Shown here piece after piece: positions 16,890 through 25,005 of a stretch of 64,000 nt of DNA. The position numbers and the translations under genes are program-made. The notes under the pieces are model-generated. The model had not been told where the DNA came from and did no database searches. It was given only the letters and a program-made list of their open reading frames with translations. The DNA lies in contig CAZDWJ010000016.1 in the NCBI GenBank assembly GCA_964509195.1, positions 1-64,000 of the forward strand, written 5' to 3'. Position 1 is the stretch's first letter; the number at the start of each line of letters is the position of its first letter. The stretch is from UBA4802 sp964509195 (lineage in GTDB: Bacteria; Spirochaetota; UBA4802; UB4802).

Positions 16890-17540
16890 TTATTCCTGAT
16901 ACACAATGACATGGATGATAGATTCGTGCGGTGCAATGTTTTCTATTTTGTGTGGTATGAGCGATAGAAAATAGATACTGTCGCCCTGCTGCAAAACAAC
17001 TTCATTAGCGCCTAACGTAATCTTTATCGCGCCTTTTTTTACGTGAATAAACTCCTCGCCATTGTGGATTGAAAAATCTTTTTTTGTGTAGTTACCTTCT
17101 AAGGTTATGATGTATGCCTTAACCGGTACAGCTTGAGGTTCAGTTTCAGCAGAGGCATTGACACCTAACCCCTTGTGTTGTTGTTTTGGCCTTTCATTCT
17201 TTGACTGTATAATTTCATCTTTTTTTATAACCGTATATCCCCACTCTACGGGGCTGTCGGCAACCGCCTTTGCCTTCTGTAATGAATGCGTAAGCTGATG
17301 TATAATTTTTAATGAAGGATACACCTGGCGCTCTTCAATTTTTTGCAAAAGCTCACCATTTATTCCGGTAATAGCTGCTAACTGTTCATGCGTCAGGTTG
17401 TTCTGCTGTCTGAAATGCCTCAATTTATCACTTAATGATGCATTAGAAAATATGACATTATTGCGGTAATACTCTGAAAAACGCTGGAATACTTCGCTGT
17501 TATCTGTTTCTGGAATATCATACGCTGAATACGAACCCAT
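16890..17540 (-). CDS. XRE-family regulator with C-terminal cupin domain
   Basis: An HTH_3 domain (LRHFRQQNNLTHEQLAAITG, then the INGELLQKIEERQVYPSL recognition region) is followed by a variable linker and a cupin_2 barrel (GEEFIHVKKGAIKITLG and LQQGDSIYFLSLIPHKIEN). This architecture is that of the PuuR/SutR-like regulators, in which the cupin senses a small ligand. The ATG at 17540 is preferred over a GTG at 17567 because AAGGA lies eight bases upstream of it. It is convergent with msrBA, four bases away. No metabolic gene is adjacent on its strand, so the regulon is unknown. Confidence 0.88.
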   Translation of the reverse strand: MGSYSAYDIPETDNSEVFQRFSEYYRNNVIFSNASLSDKLRHFRQQNNLTHEQLAAITGINGELLQKIEERQVYPSLKIIHQLTHSLQKAKAVADSPVEWGYTVIKKDEIIQSKNERPKQQHKGLGVNASAETEPQAVPVKAYIITLEGNYTKKDFSIHNGEEFIHVKKGAIKITLGANEVVLQQGDSIYFLSLIPHKIENIAPHESIIHVIVYQE

Positions 17541-17611
17541 GGTACAATCCTTAAATATATATTCCACGCATTAGTACACCTATAGTATATCCTTAAAAAT
17601 ATCATCTATCA

Positions 17612-17787
17612 GATAAAAAATTATTATACAAGAAAAAAATTTTGTGTGATGGGTGAGGTCGGTTTCCACCAACCTCGGCATGTACGATAAAAAATTATTT
17701 TTCAAGAAAAAATTTTGTGTGATGGGTGAGGTCGGTTTCCACCAACCTCACTATGTACGATAAAAAATTATTATTCAAGAAAATTAT
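17612..17787. repeat. 73-bp tandem direct repeat with internal hairpin, about 2.4 copies
   Basis: Copies start at 17612, 17686 and 17759 (the last is partial). Each begins GATAAAAAATTATT, continues CAAGAAAAAATTTTGTGTGA and carries the dyad GAGGTCGGTTTCCACCAACCTC (17655-17676 and 17728-17749). The two full copies are almost identical. The array lies between an XRE-cupin gene and the cyclase-like pair and ends next to the promoter at 17789. Confidence 0.85.
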
Positions 17788-17788
17788 T

Positions 17789-17816
17789 TTGACAAATACG
17801 TGATGTACAGTACTAT
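17789..17816 (+). promoter_or_regulatory. Promoter of the cyclase-like gene pair
   Basis: TTGACA (17789-17794), 16 bases, then TACTAT (17811-17816). A start about seven bases further would be at or next to the ATG at 17826, and no Shine-Dalgarno sequence is seen, so the transcript may be leaderless. Confidence 0.5.
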
Positions 17817-17825
17817 CATGAAATC

Positions 17826-18749
17826 ATGAAGATCCCTTATTCCATTTTATCGATAACGGAAAAAGCACTCACAAAATCCATGGATGTTCACACCATGGAA
17901 CGTATTGTTAAAAGCATTATCCCAAACTATAACCTTCATAAAATCATGGGGTTTTCTGACAGCATTCCCATCCCCAACAAAGATGCAGCGGCACAGATTG
18001 TTCGTGATTTCAGCGAATCGAAACAATTCTTTAAACTGGTTCATGCTCTCATGGAAGCACAGGAATACGGCATTATGGGGCGGCGGTATCCGATAGCTCA
18101 TTTGCATGAAATCATTGCTGAAATTATCAACTTAGGTTTTATCTATGATAAAAATAACCGCATCTTTATTGAAAATGCAAAAACCCGTAAAACCCCTAAC
18201 TGGGGCGTACTTGAAGAAGACGAAGAATACATTGTCACATTGCTCAGAATGGATATTGCAGCAAATACCAAGCTTGTCCGCAAATACGAATCCCAGCTAA
18301 TAATCCAAACATATCAAAATTTACGTGCGATAGTTACGGCATCGGTTGAACAAAGAAACGGCCGTGTATGGAACTGGGAAGGTGATGGCTGCATCGCAGC
18401 GTTTATTCTTGGGAACAGAAATATGTCGGCAGTGTGTGCCGCCATAGAGATTTTCCACGAGTTGTTCTTATTCAATTTTATTGAATCCAAATTACCTGAA
18501 CCAATAAACATGCGTATTGCTATTGATACAGGATATTGTACCTATAAATATTCCCCTGAAGAACTGAAAAAAACTGAACTGGTGTCAAAACTACTGGAGA
18601 TAGAATCTAAACATACACCACTCAATTCAATAACTGTTACCAACTCAATTTACGCTTCCCTTCATGCTGAAATTGCAAGTAATTTTACCACAACTAGAGT
18701 TGGGAATACCCCTTTTTACATTTACACAATACAATGGGATATCTCATGA
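17826..18749 (+). CDS. Class III nucleotidyl cyclase-like protein A
   Basis: A 307-residue soluble protein. The N-terminal about 130 residues are helical with a possible winged-helix end (LHEIIAEIINLGFIYDKNNR). Residues about 138-300 follow the class III adenylate/guanylate cyclase fold: VTLLRMDIAANTKLV, where the Asp is at the metal-binding position, GRVWNWEGDGCIAAF with the second metal Asp in GDG, MRIAIDTGY, and NSITVTNSIYASL. The substrate-binding Lys and the Asn-x3-Arg transition-state pair are not recognisable, so catalysis is uncertain. It overlaps the next, similarly built gene by ATGA, so the two proteins are probably made together and may form a heterodimer. Function unknown. Confidence 0.65.
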   Translation: MKIPYSILSITEKALTKSMDVHTMERIVKSIIPNYNLHKIMGFSDSIPIPNKDAAAQIVRDFSESKQFFKLVHALMEAQEYGIMGRRYPIAHLHEIIAEIINLGFIYDKNNRIFIENAKTRKTPNWGVLEEDEEYIVTLLRMDIAANTKLVRKYESQLIIQTYQNLRAIVTASVEQRNGRVWNWEGDGCIAAFILGNRNMSAVCAAIEIFHELFLFNFIESKLPEPINMRIAIDTGYCTYKYSPEELKKTELVSKLLEIESKHTPLNSITVTNSIYASLHAEIASNFTTTRVGNTPFYIYTIQWDIS

Positions 18750-19705
18750 ATGTAATAATCATATATCAGAGAAAAAACCTTCAAGCCTTGCAGAAAAGTT
18801 TCAAAAAGTTGATACAATCAAAAAAATATTCAACTGCGTTTGTTGACTTTAATGAATCAAAAAAGATCAAACCACCTGATAAGAATACACTCTACTACCT
18901 TGACATTACCGGGATTAAAAAAGCAGAAATTGAAAAGCTGGTTAAAAAATTCAACAAAGATGGCCTCTACTATGCTATTATCGACCTAAAAAATACTTTT
19001 ACGGATGTTGCCTGGTTTTTTCATAATAATGCCTGTGATTACCTTGACAGGGAGTTGCTCAAAAATTCCGTGTCAGAAACACGTATTCAATTAATACAAA
19101 AATTTAAAAATATTACAGTATCAAAAAAAATTATCTCTGAATTAATAGTTGCAAAAGATTCATGGAACAGCATTGTTCCCGATAATGAGTATACGTTTTG
19201 TTTTTTATTTATTGAACTACTGGATATAAATGAATTAAAAAAACACATTGGCTCCGAACATCTGAATAACAAGATTCAATCATTTCGCCGTTATGTTGAA
19301 GAACTGCTCTATAAGGCTGATGGTCGTTGCTGGATGTGGATGGATGCTACAGGTCTGTTTATTTTTCCATTTGATGGCAATTCAGTACCTTCTATTTATT
19401 ATGCAATCCGCCTTATATTGAACCGCATTATCATATCATTAGAACATACAACATTTAATCAAGTCATACGGTACCGCATAGCCATGCATATTGGCAATAC
19501 TGTTTATAAACCACGGGGTAAAACCGGAACCATTATATCCGATTGTATAAATTCACTGTTTCATCTGGGTCAGAAATATACAGGCGAAAATGGGTTATTC
19601 ATTACCGAAGACGTATACAATTATCTTAACATAAAGACAAAAAACCTTTTTGCAAAGGCCAAGCCGTTTGAAGGAAGGCAGATTTATACATTCAAATACA
19701 AATAA
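18746..19705 (+). CDS. Class III nucleotidyl cyclase-like protein B
   Basis: Starts at the ATGA overlap with the previous stop (an ATG 12 bases earlier is in frame but less likely). About 319 residues: an N-terminal alpha/beta region rich in Lys, then from about residue 150 the cyclase-like pattern TFCFLFIELLDINELKKHIG, GRCWMWMDATGLFIFPF, IRYRIAMHIGNTVY and GENGLFITEDVYNYL. The metal-binding GDG of the partner is replaced by DATG, so this copy is more degenerate. It retains a Cys-Ile-Asn stretch where the adenine/ribose-contacting helix would lie. Coupling to protein A and parallel architecture suggest duplication and a complex of one more active and one less active subunit. Confidence 0.6.
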   Translation: MNVIIIYQRKNLQALQKSFKKLIQSKKYSTAFVDFNESKKIKPPDKNTLYYLDITGIKKAEIEKLVKKFNKDGLYYAIIDLKNTFTDVAWFFHNNACDYLDRELLKNSVSETRIQLIQKFKNITVSKKIISELIVAKDSWNSIVPDNEYTFCFLFIELLDINELKKHIGSEHLNNKIQSFRRYVEELLYKADGRCWMWMDATGLFIFPFDGNSVPSIYYAIRLILNRIIISLEHTTFNQVIRYRIAMHIGNTVYKPRGKTGTIISDCINSLFHLGQKYTGENGLFITEDVYNYLNIKTKNLFAKAKPFEGRQIYTFKYK

Positions 19706-19706
19706 C

Positions 19707-20012
19707 CTACATTGCTGCTAACTCATACTGGCGCTTATCAGCTTCAGGATGCTGCCTGTAAATAATAAGCACATTGCCAATCATTGCAACTAGGGCGCTT
19801 CCTGTCTTTTCAACTATCTGCTGTGCCAGCTCCTTCCGTTCTTCTTTGCAGTCAATAAACTTGATCTTGATAAGCTCATGACAAAGCAACACCTCATCAA
19901 TTGCATTGAGTACAGCCTGCGACAGCCCATTTTTGCCAATTAACACCACAGGCTTCATGCTATGCGCACAGGCTTTAAGATATTTAACTTTTTTGCGGGG
20001 AATGTTATTCAT
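19707..20012 (-). CDS. yhbY: YhbY-like CRM-domain RNA-binding protein
   Basis: A 101-residue protein with the CRM/YhbY fold: KVKYLKACAHSMKPVVLIGKNG with the GxxG loop, the helix LSQAVLNAIDEVLLCHELIK, KERKELAQQI in variant form, and VLIIYRQHPEADKRQYEL at the end. The family binds pre-50S ribosomal particles. The ATG at 20012 has GAGGG in front and gives the usual family length; the frame is open 15 codons further but without support. It is convergent with the cyclase-like pair, one base away. Confidence 0.9.
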   Translation of the reverse strand: MNNIPRKKVKYLKACAHSMKPVVLIGKNGLSQAVLNAIDEVLLCHELIKIKFIDCKEERKELAQQIVEKTGSALVAMIGNVLIIYRQHPEADKRQYELAAM

Positions 20013-20264
20013 ACAACCCTCAAATATTTTGAAAAAAATTATTAGTGCATATTTCATTCACACCGCATTTCTTTTTTTATAATTGACAATGATTTACAAA
20101 TATGATTACTTTCTTAGCAAATAAAATTAATTATCATTTTATTGCAATTATTTTTTAATTTTTTAATTTAGTGTAGGGGTACATGACAATTTGTGCATAT
20201 CGCACTGCACACATAAAGTATATGTAATTACATCAAAATAACATTTACAGTATGGAGAAAATTT

Positions 20265-21029
20265 ATGGCAAATATTTTAACAGATGACCCTGGATTTAAA
20301 TATCACGAGAAAACACCAAAGATTGATGCAAAAGAATTTCAAAAAATAATCGATTCGCGCAGGTCGGTGCGCATTTATGAAAAGGAACCCATTCCTGAAA
20401 AAATTATTCGCCAATGCCTGCATAATGCATTGCTTGCACCTAATTCATCCAACCTGCAACCCTGGGAAATATACCACATTGTTGACCCTGCTGTACGAAA
20501 GCAGCTTAACAATGCATGCCTTGATCAGATTGCCGCAAAAACTGCCGCAACATTATTTGTAGCAGTTGCACGAACCAATACCTGGCGCCAGCATGCACAG
20601 GAGATGGTGAAACTGTTTGAAGCCGCTGGCAATGTTCCAAAAGCTGCCATCTGGTATTATAAAAGGCTTGTTCCTTTTGTGTATAATCAAGGGTTTTTGG
20701 GAACATGGGGGCTTGTAAAGCGATTGCTTTTTTTTATCCGCGGCCTCAAAACACCAGTTATCCGTGAACCGGTATCAAAATGCCACATAAAAATATGGGC
20801 AGTCAAATCTACCGCTTTAGCATGTGAAAACCTTATGCTTTCACTTCGTGCCTATGGATATGACTCGTGCCCTATGGAGGGGTATGATTCTAAACGTATA
20901 AAAAAGATTCTTAATCTTCCAAAAGATGCGATAGTTGTCATGGTAATCTCTGCCGGCAAACGTGCTGTTGGCGGTATATATGGCCCGCGTATCCGCTTTG
21001 ATGAAAGCAGATTCTTAAAGAAGGTATAA
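20265..21029 (+). CDS. Nitroreductase-family flavoprotein
   Basis: A 254-residue FMN-dependent oxidoreductase (PF00881). The FMN phosphate-binding start SRRSVRIYEKEPIPEK is followed by ALLAPNSSNLQPWEIYHI, and the dimerisation/FMN region ends with KSTALACENLMLSLRAYGYDSCPMEG and PKDAIVVMVISAGKR. These are typical of NAD(P)H nitroreductases; the natural substrate cannot be inferred. GGAG precedes the ATG. The ZIP transporter gene follows after six bases, suggesting co-transcription, though no functional link is evident. Confidence 0.9.
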   Translation: MANILTDDPGFKYHEKTPKIDAKEFQKIIDSRRSVRIYEKEPIPEKIIRQCLHNALLAPNSSNLQPWEIYHIVDPAVRKQLNNACLDQIAAKTAATLFVAVARTNTWRQHAQEMVKLFEAAGNVPKAAIWYYKRLVPFVYNQGFLGTWGLVKRLLFFIRGLKTPVIREPVSKCHIKIWAVKSTALACENLMLSLRAYGYDSCPMEGYDSKRIKKILNLPKDAIVVMVISAGKRAVGGIYGPRIRFDESRFLKKV

Positions 21030-21035
21030 CCATCA

Positions 21036-21842
21036 ATGTTTGAAGGAAACGTACTCTTTGCATTGTTGTTAACACTTTTAGCCGGTCTTGCAACAGGCAT
21101 TGGAAGTGCTATTGCGGTAGTATCAAAGAAAACCAATACAAAGGTGCTGTCGCTTGCTCTGGGTTTTTCAGCCGGTGTGATGATTTATGTTTCCATGATT
21201 GAGATACTTGCTAAATCGTTTGATGTGTTAAAACACCAATTGGGCAATTTTGGTAGTTGGGTTGCGCTATTTTCTTTTTTTGGCGGTATTGCATTTATTG
21301 GCATAATTGACATTATTGTCCCTTCTGCCGAAAATCCGCATGAAGTACAGCCCGTGGAAAACATGCCGCTACCTGTCACCAGCCGCGAACAGCAACTGAT
21401 GCGACTTGGTCTTCTCTCAGCACTGGCCATTGGTATTCACAACTTCCCTGAAGGAATGGCTACCTTCACTGCAGCCCTTCATGATGCAAAGGTGGGAGTC
21501 CCTATCGCCATAGCTGTTTCACTACATAATATTCCTGAAGGAATTGCCGTTGCTGTTCCAATATTTCATGCAACAAAAAGCAGGAAAAAAGCGTTTGCAT
21601 ATTCTTTTATTTCAGGGCTTTCTGAACCGGTGGGCGCATTAATAGGTTTTGCTATCCTTTCACCTTTCATGTCCGAAACCTTGTTTGGCATTGTATTTGG
21701 GTTTATTGCTGGCATCATGGTGTTTATTTCTGTTGATGAACTGCTCCCTGCTGCAATAAAATTTGGTCAGCATCACATGTCAATTGCTGGTTTTGTAGCA
21801 GGTATGTTTATCATGGCTGTTTCTCTAATCATGATGCAGTAA
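21036..21842 (+). CDS. zupT: ZIP-family divalent metal transporter, ZupT-like
   Basis: A 268-residue inner-membrane protein with about eight TM helices. The ZIP signature helices are intact: GFSAGVMIYVSMIEIL on TM2, HNFPEGMATF on TM4 with metal-binding His-Asn-x2-Pro-Glu-Gly, and the second motif SLHNIPEGIAVAVPIF on TM5. The charged loop between TM3 and TM4 (NPHEVQPVENMPLPV) is short and not His-rich. The family imports zinc and related divalent ions into the cytoplasm. It lies six bases after the nitroreductase. Confidence 0.92.
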   Translation: MFEGNVLFALLLTLLAGLATGIGSAIAVVSKKTNTKVLSLALGFSAGVMIYVSMIEILAKSFDVLKHQLGNFGSWVALFSFFGGIAFIGIIDIIVPSAENPHEVQPVENMPLPVTSREQQLMRLGLLSALAIGIHNFPEGMATFTAALHDAKVGVPIAIAVSLHNIPEGIAVAVPIFHATKSRKKAFAYSFISGLSEPVGALIGFAILSPFMSETLFGIVFGFIAGIMVFISVDELLPAAIKFGQHHMSIAGFVAGMFIMAVSLIMMQ

Positions 21843-21940
21843 TGCTTTTTTCTGGTGTTGCAGATGGAAGATAGTAACTAATTTGATTTGACATTTTTAA
21901 TAATTACTGTTACATACAAGCATACATTTTATAAAAACGG

Positions 21941-22711
21941 ATGGCTGCTATGAATATTGTAAAGGAGACAATTAACGATATCCTTATTGTAACTATTAAC
22001 AGGCCACAGGTGCGCAATGCCATTGACCGTCTCACTGCTGAAGAACTGAGTGAAGCATTCAGACACTTTGATGCTGATGAAAAACTGAAAGTAGCAATAC
22101 TCACCGGTGCAGATGGCAACTTCTGTGCAGGAGCTGATTTACTGGCTATTGCTGAAGACGGACCCAGAAAAAATAAGCTTAATCCCAATATGAAGGAAGA
22201 CGCTCCGCTTGGCCCCACGCGTATGCTTTTGTCAAAGCCTGTTATTGCTGCAATATCAGGATATGCTGTTGCAGGAGGCCTTGAACTGGCCTGCTGGTGT
22301 GATATCCGCATGGCAGATACGTCAGCCAAATTTGGTGTGTTTTGCCGAAGGTTTGGTGTTCCACTCATTGATGGTGGCACACAGCGTCTCCCCCGGCTTA
22401 TTGGGCTGAGCAGAGCACTGGATCTAATCATCACAGGCAGAGAAATCAACGCAGAAGAAGCCTATCAGTTTGGCCTGGTAAATTATCTGGTTCAAGGTGA
22501 TATAAAAAAGGCAGCGTTAGAATTAGCTCAAAAAATTGCATCATTCCCACAAAACTGTCTGCGTAGTGACAGGATGTGTGTGTACAGAGGATTCAACTTG
22601 TCTATGGCCGATGCAATGGAAATGGAGTTTGCCAAAGGTACCGATGTGATTAGAAGTGGCGAAACGCTGGATGGTGCACGTAAATTTGCAGCTGCAAAAG
22701 GGAAACTTTAA
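21941..22711 (+). CDS. Enoyl-CoA hydratase/isomerase
   Basis: A crotonase-superfamily enzyme of 256 residues. Seen are INRPQVRNAID near the N-terminus, the oxyanion-hole segment GNFCAGADLLAI, and the second oxyanion-hole segment AISGYAVAGGLELACWCDIR. The Glu positions of dehydratases (GGLELA and FGVFCRRFGVPLIDGG) are only partly matched, so hydratase versus isomerase or another acyl-CoA reaction is open. Two possible starts, 21941 and 21950, are both ATG with no strong Shine-Dalgarno. It stands alone, without other beta-oxidation genes nearby. Confidence 0.88.
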   Translation: MAAMNIVKETINDILIVTINRPQVRNAIDRLTAEELSEAFRHFDADEKLKVAILTGADGNFCAGADLLAIAEDGPRKNKLNPNMKEDAPLGPTRMLLSKPVIAAISGYAVAGGLELACWCDIRMADTSAKFGVFCRRFGVPLIDGGTQRLPRLIGLSRALDLIITGREINAEEAYQFGLVNYLVQGDIKKAALELAQKIASFPQNCLRSDRMCVYRGFNLSMADAMEMEFAKGTDVIRSGETLDGARKFAAAKGKL

Positions 22712-22784
22712 TAGATAACATCATCTGCATATTAGTAGGAGTATACTACTTTCAGCTACATAGTGCCTTATATTCACTATTTTA

Positions 22785-23315
22785 CTATTCATTCACAAGT
22801 ATGCCGTTGACAAAGCGCCCTTTCAATGTTCTGCCATCCGGGTAAATGATTTTCCCCTGCCCTTCCATTCTGTTTTCGGTAAACTCACCTTCGTACCGTG
22901 TTCCATCTGGCCATTGCAATACGCCTTTGCCCTGTGCTTTACCTTTTAGCATTGGGCCAGTGTATATCTTTCCATCAGCGTATGTGTAGGTACCGCTACC
23001 GGTAATATCATCATCGGCAAACTGCCCTCTGTATGAACTCCCATCAGGCCATGTCATTACACCATATCCATGCCGCTTGCCATTAACATATATCCCTGTA
23101 TATACACGGCCATCAGGCCATGTAAATGTCCCCTGCCCGTTAAACTTTGCCGCTTTAAAGCCGCCTGCATACTTTGACCCATCCTCCCATACATATACAC
23201 CATAGCCTTCATCACATTTGCCTTCAATACACCCAATCCTTTTTTCTGTTGTGGCGCATGTAACAATGAAAATACATAGAAAAAGGTTTAATATAACAAC
23301 AGCCCTATTTTGCAT
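22785..23315 (-). CDS. MORN-repeat lipoprotein
   Basis: A 176-residue protein with a signal peptide and lipobox FIVTC (about Cys20). The mature part is built of six or seven MORN repeats of about 23 residues, for example YAGGFKAAKFNGQGTFTWPD, YTGIYVNGKRHGYGVMTWPD and YEGEFTENRMEGQGKIIYPD. MORN repeats fold as an extended beta-sheet that binds proteins or lipids. GGAGGTAG precedes the ATG. It is probably a surface or periplasmic scaffold; its partner is unknown. Confidence 0.9.
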   Translation of the reverse strand: MQNRAVVILNLFLCIFIVTCATTEKRIGCIEGKCDEGYGVYVWEDGSKYAGGFKAAKFNGQGTFTWPDGRVYTGIYVNGKRHGYGVMTWPDGSSYRGQFADDDITGSGTYTYADGKIYTGPMLKGKAQGKGVLQWPDGTRYEGEFTENRMEGQGKIIYPDGRTLKGRFVNGILVNE

Positions 23316-23518
23316 AGTTTTAACTACCTCCTGACCTTAGAATTTCACCCTCATCATCTCATGCTGAAAATTAAATTCCCCACATTAGGTCATCCTGAGC
23401 TTAAATTAAGTTCAATAGTAAGACCTTTAATGAAGTGTGCCTTAACGCAATCCAGGATTTATAATTATACTTTTTTTGCCAAAAGTCATAATTCAACATG
23501 AGTTCAGCATTACACCTG

Positions 23519-23788
23519 TTAAACAAAATTATAGTGCTTGCGTATAGTTTTTTTTACATGCCAGCGGCATTTGACACCTTTAGGAAATGTCACAAAATCT
23601 CCGGCACCAAATACTATCCTCTGACCATCTTCGGTTTCCACTTCTACCTGGCCTTCCAATACGTAAAATTGCTCAGTTGTATCATAGTACCAGTCAAAAT
23701 CTGAAACTTCTTTCTGCCATATTGGCCAGGAAAATACTCCTCGTTTTTTAAGATCTTCATCTTTTATTTTTTCAACAGTTACTTTCAT
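23519..23788 (-). CDS. Small cupin-domain protein (cupin_3/EutQ-like)
   Basis: An 89-residue single-domain cupin. The two cupin motifs are visible: WYYDTTEQFYVLEGQVEVE (with Glu in place of the usual His cluster) and GAGDFVTFPKGVKCRWHV. This resembles the DUF861/cupin_3 group, small barrels of which some act on ureidoglycolate or ethanolamine metabolism and most are uncharacterised. Metal ligands are incomplete. AAGGGG lies before the ATG. No neighbours suggest a pathway. Confidence 0.85.
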   Translation of the reverse strand: MKVTVEKIKDEDLKKRGVFSWPIWQKEVSDFDWYYDTTEQFYVLEGQVEVETEDGQRIVFGAGDFVTFPKGVKCRWHVKKTIRKHYNFV

Positions 23789-23829
23789 ACATTCTATTCC
23801 CCTTAATACAATTTTTAAAAAAATATATA

Positions 23830-24170
23830 CTACGATTCAAAACTCTGCACAATTATAATAACACAGCTTTTAGCTTGGGCTATAATACTATTCTTTGCAT
23901 AATGAGTTACCAGAAAACGTACTATAGGTACATCACCAAGTTCAGACTTTACAGCATCCACTTTTTCTTTAAGCTCATAAAGCCTATCCTTTCATTTGTC
24001 TGCTTATGTGCTTGAATTAATTCTACCTGTGATTTAGCAATCTCTTTAACAATAGCCTTTAATTCTAATAAATCTTCTTTTGTGATGTTTACCTCCTTAC
24101 TGCGTTCATCAATAAGGGCTACAATTTGACGTTTTACATTTTGTGTTAAAATACTCCGTAATCCTGGCAT
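23830..24170 (-). pseudogene. Coiled-coil protein gene with a frameshift
   Basis: From the ATG at 24170 (strong AAGGAG box) the frame encodes MPGLRSILTQNVKRQIVALI and then a coiled coil (KEDLLELKAIVKEIAKSQVE). That frame ends near 23949 with an unnatural tail. A shift of one base near 23985 joins it to a frame continuing RLYELKEKVDAVKSELGDVP, then IVRFLVTHYAK and a stop at 23830. The joined protein of about 112 residues would be a short coiled-coil protein similar in style to those at 30294-30480 and 45640-46026. Decay or a sequencing error cannot be told apart. Confidence 0.6.
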
Positions 24171-24377
24171 GTCATTCTCCTTCCTTTTTGTATTTTTTAA
24201 TTTTTTCTCAATATTCTCTTTGCGCCTCATATACAATACTATATAAATGTATTGTCAGATTTTCAACTAAAATATTAGTCTACATACTAAAATTGTGCTT
24301 CAAGCCACGCTTTATTGGTTTTTTACTTCCATAAAATGTTTTCTATCATTCGTACTATATAATCACCTTTTTCATAA

Positions 24378-24553
24378 CACCGATAACTATCTAAAATCTT
24401 TATTCTGTGCACTATCTATATATTCCATTATACCGATAACTATCGCGATTCCAATGCTCTGACCCCTATACAAAAAATGCAGTTGCACCATCAACCGATA
24501 ACTATCGAGTAGAGATGCTCTGACCCCCTGACCCCTTGTCCGGTAACTATCGC
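24378..24553. repeat. Cluster of CCGATAACTATCG repeats with GCTCTGACCCC words
   Basis: Four copies of CCGATAACTATC or its variant CGGTAACTATCG lie within about 175 bases upstream of the thioredoxin gene, near 24380, 24434, 24495 and 24541. Each has the inner dyad CGATA-AC-TATCG or a close form. Two copies of GCTCTGACCCC lie between them (24456 and 24517), the second followed by a duplicated CTGACCCC. The spacing is irregular, so this is not a CRISPR array. Confidence 0.75.
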
Positions 24554-24646
24554 CCAATTTTTTTAAATGCATGATTTTTTTTGTTGCCGATAATTAAGTA
24601 TTTTATTATATTCTAAATAGAAATTTTATTACGGAGGAATTTGATA

Positions 24647-24958
24647 ATGGCAAATATTCAGGAAGTATCAGATGCTACATTTGATGCTGCAGTATTACAA
24701 TCGCAGGGAAAAGTTTTAGTTGACTTCTGGGCACCGTGGTGCGGCCCATGCAGATTACAGACACCCATTCTGGAAAAATTAGTATCCAACGGTATTAATG
24801 CAAAAATTGTAAAGTGCAATACCGATGTTAACCCCACTATAGCGCGTAGATTTGGAATCAGCGCCATACCAACGTTAATATTATTTGAAAACGGTAAAGA
24901 AATTGACCGAATGATTGGCGTACAGCCCGAAGAAGTCCTCAAACGCAGACTCCAATAA
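24647..24958 (+). CDS. Thioredoxin
   Basis: A 103-residue classical thioredoxin (disulfide oxidoreductase, cytoplasmic). The active site VDFWAPWCGPCRLQTPIL holds the redox pair WCGPC, and the cis-Pro loop is FGISAIPTLILFENGKE. The Asp and Pro of the standard fold are in place. The ATG at 24647 follows GGAGG by nine bases; a TTG six bases upstream is less likely. A strong terminator follows at 24978. The repeat cluster upstream may lie within its 5' region. Confidence 0.95.
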   Translation: MANIQEVSDATFDAAVLQSQGKVLVDFWAPWCGPCRLQTPILEKLVSNGINAKIVKCNTDVNPTIARRFGISAIPTLILFENGKEIDRMIGVQPEEVLKRRLQ

Positions 24959-24977
24959 CCCACTCTACCCTTTTTAG

Positions 24978-25005
24978 CGGCTGGCAATGCCAGCCGTTTT
25001 ATTTT
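24978..25005 (+). terminator. Rho-independent terminator of thioredoxin gene
   Basis: CGGCTGGC-AAT-GCCAGCCG is a perfect 8-bp GC-rich stem followed by TTTTATTTT, 19 bases past the thioredoxin stop. It overlaps the end of the convergent ABC ATPase gene. Confidence 0.9.

Noticed and set aside
17612..17787. Possible CRISPR array
   Set aside because: Only two and a half units, repeated along their whole length with no unique spacers and no cas genes nearby.
20058..20264. Riboswitch upstream of the nitroreductase
   Set aside because: No conserved aptamer core could be recognised; the region is AT-rich without stable stems.
21910..22449. Minus-strand ORF opposite enoyl-CoA hydratase
   Set aside because: Shadow of the real gene; the plus frame has both oxyanion-hole motifs.
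24378..24553. Possible CRISPR or integron attC sites
   Set aside because: Repeat units are only about 14 bases, irregularly spaced, and no integrase or cas gene is present.
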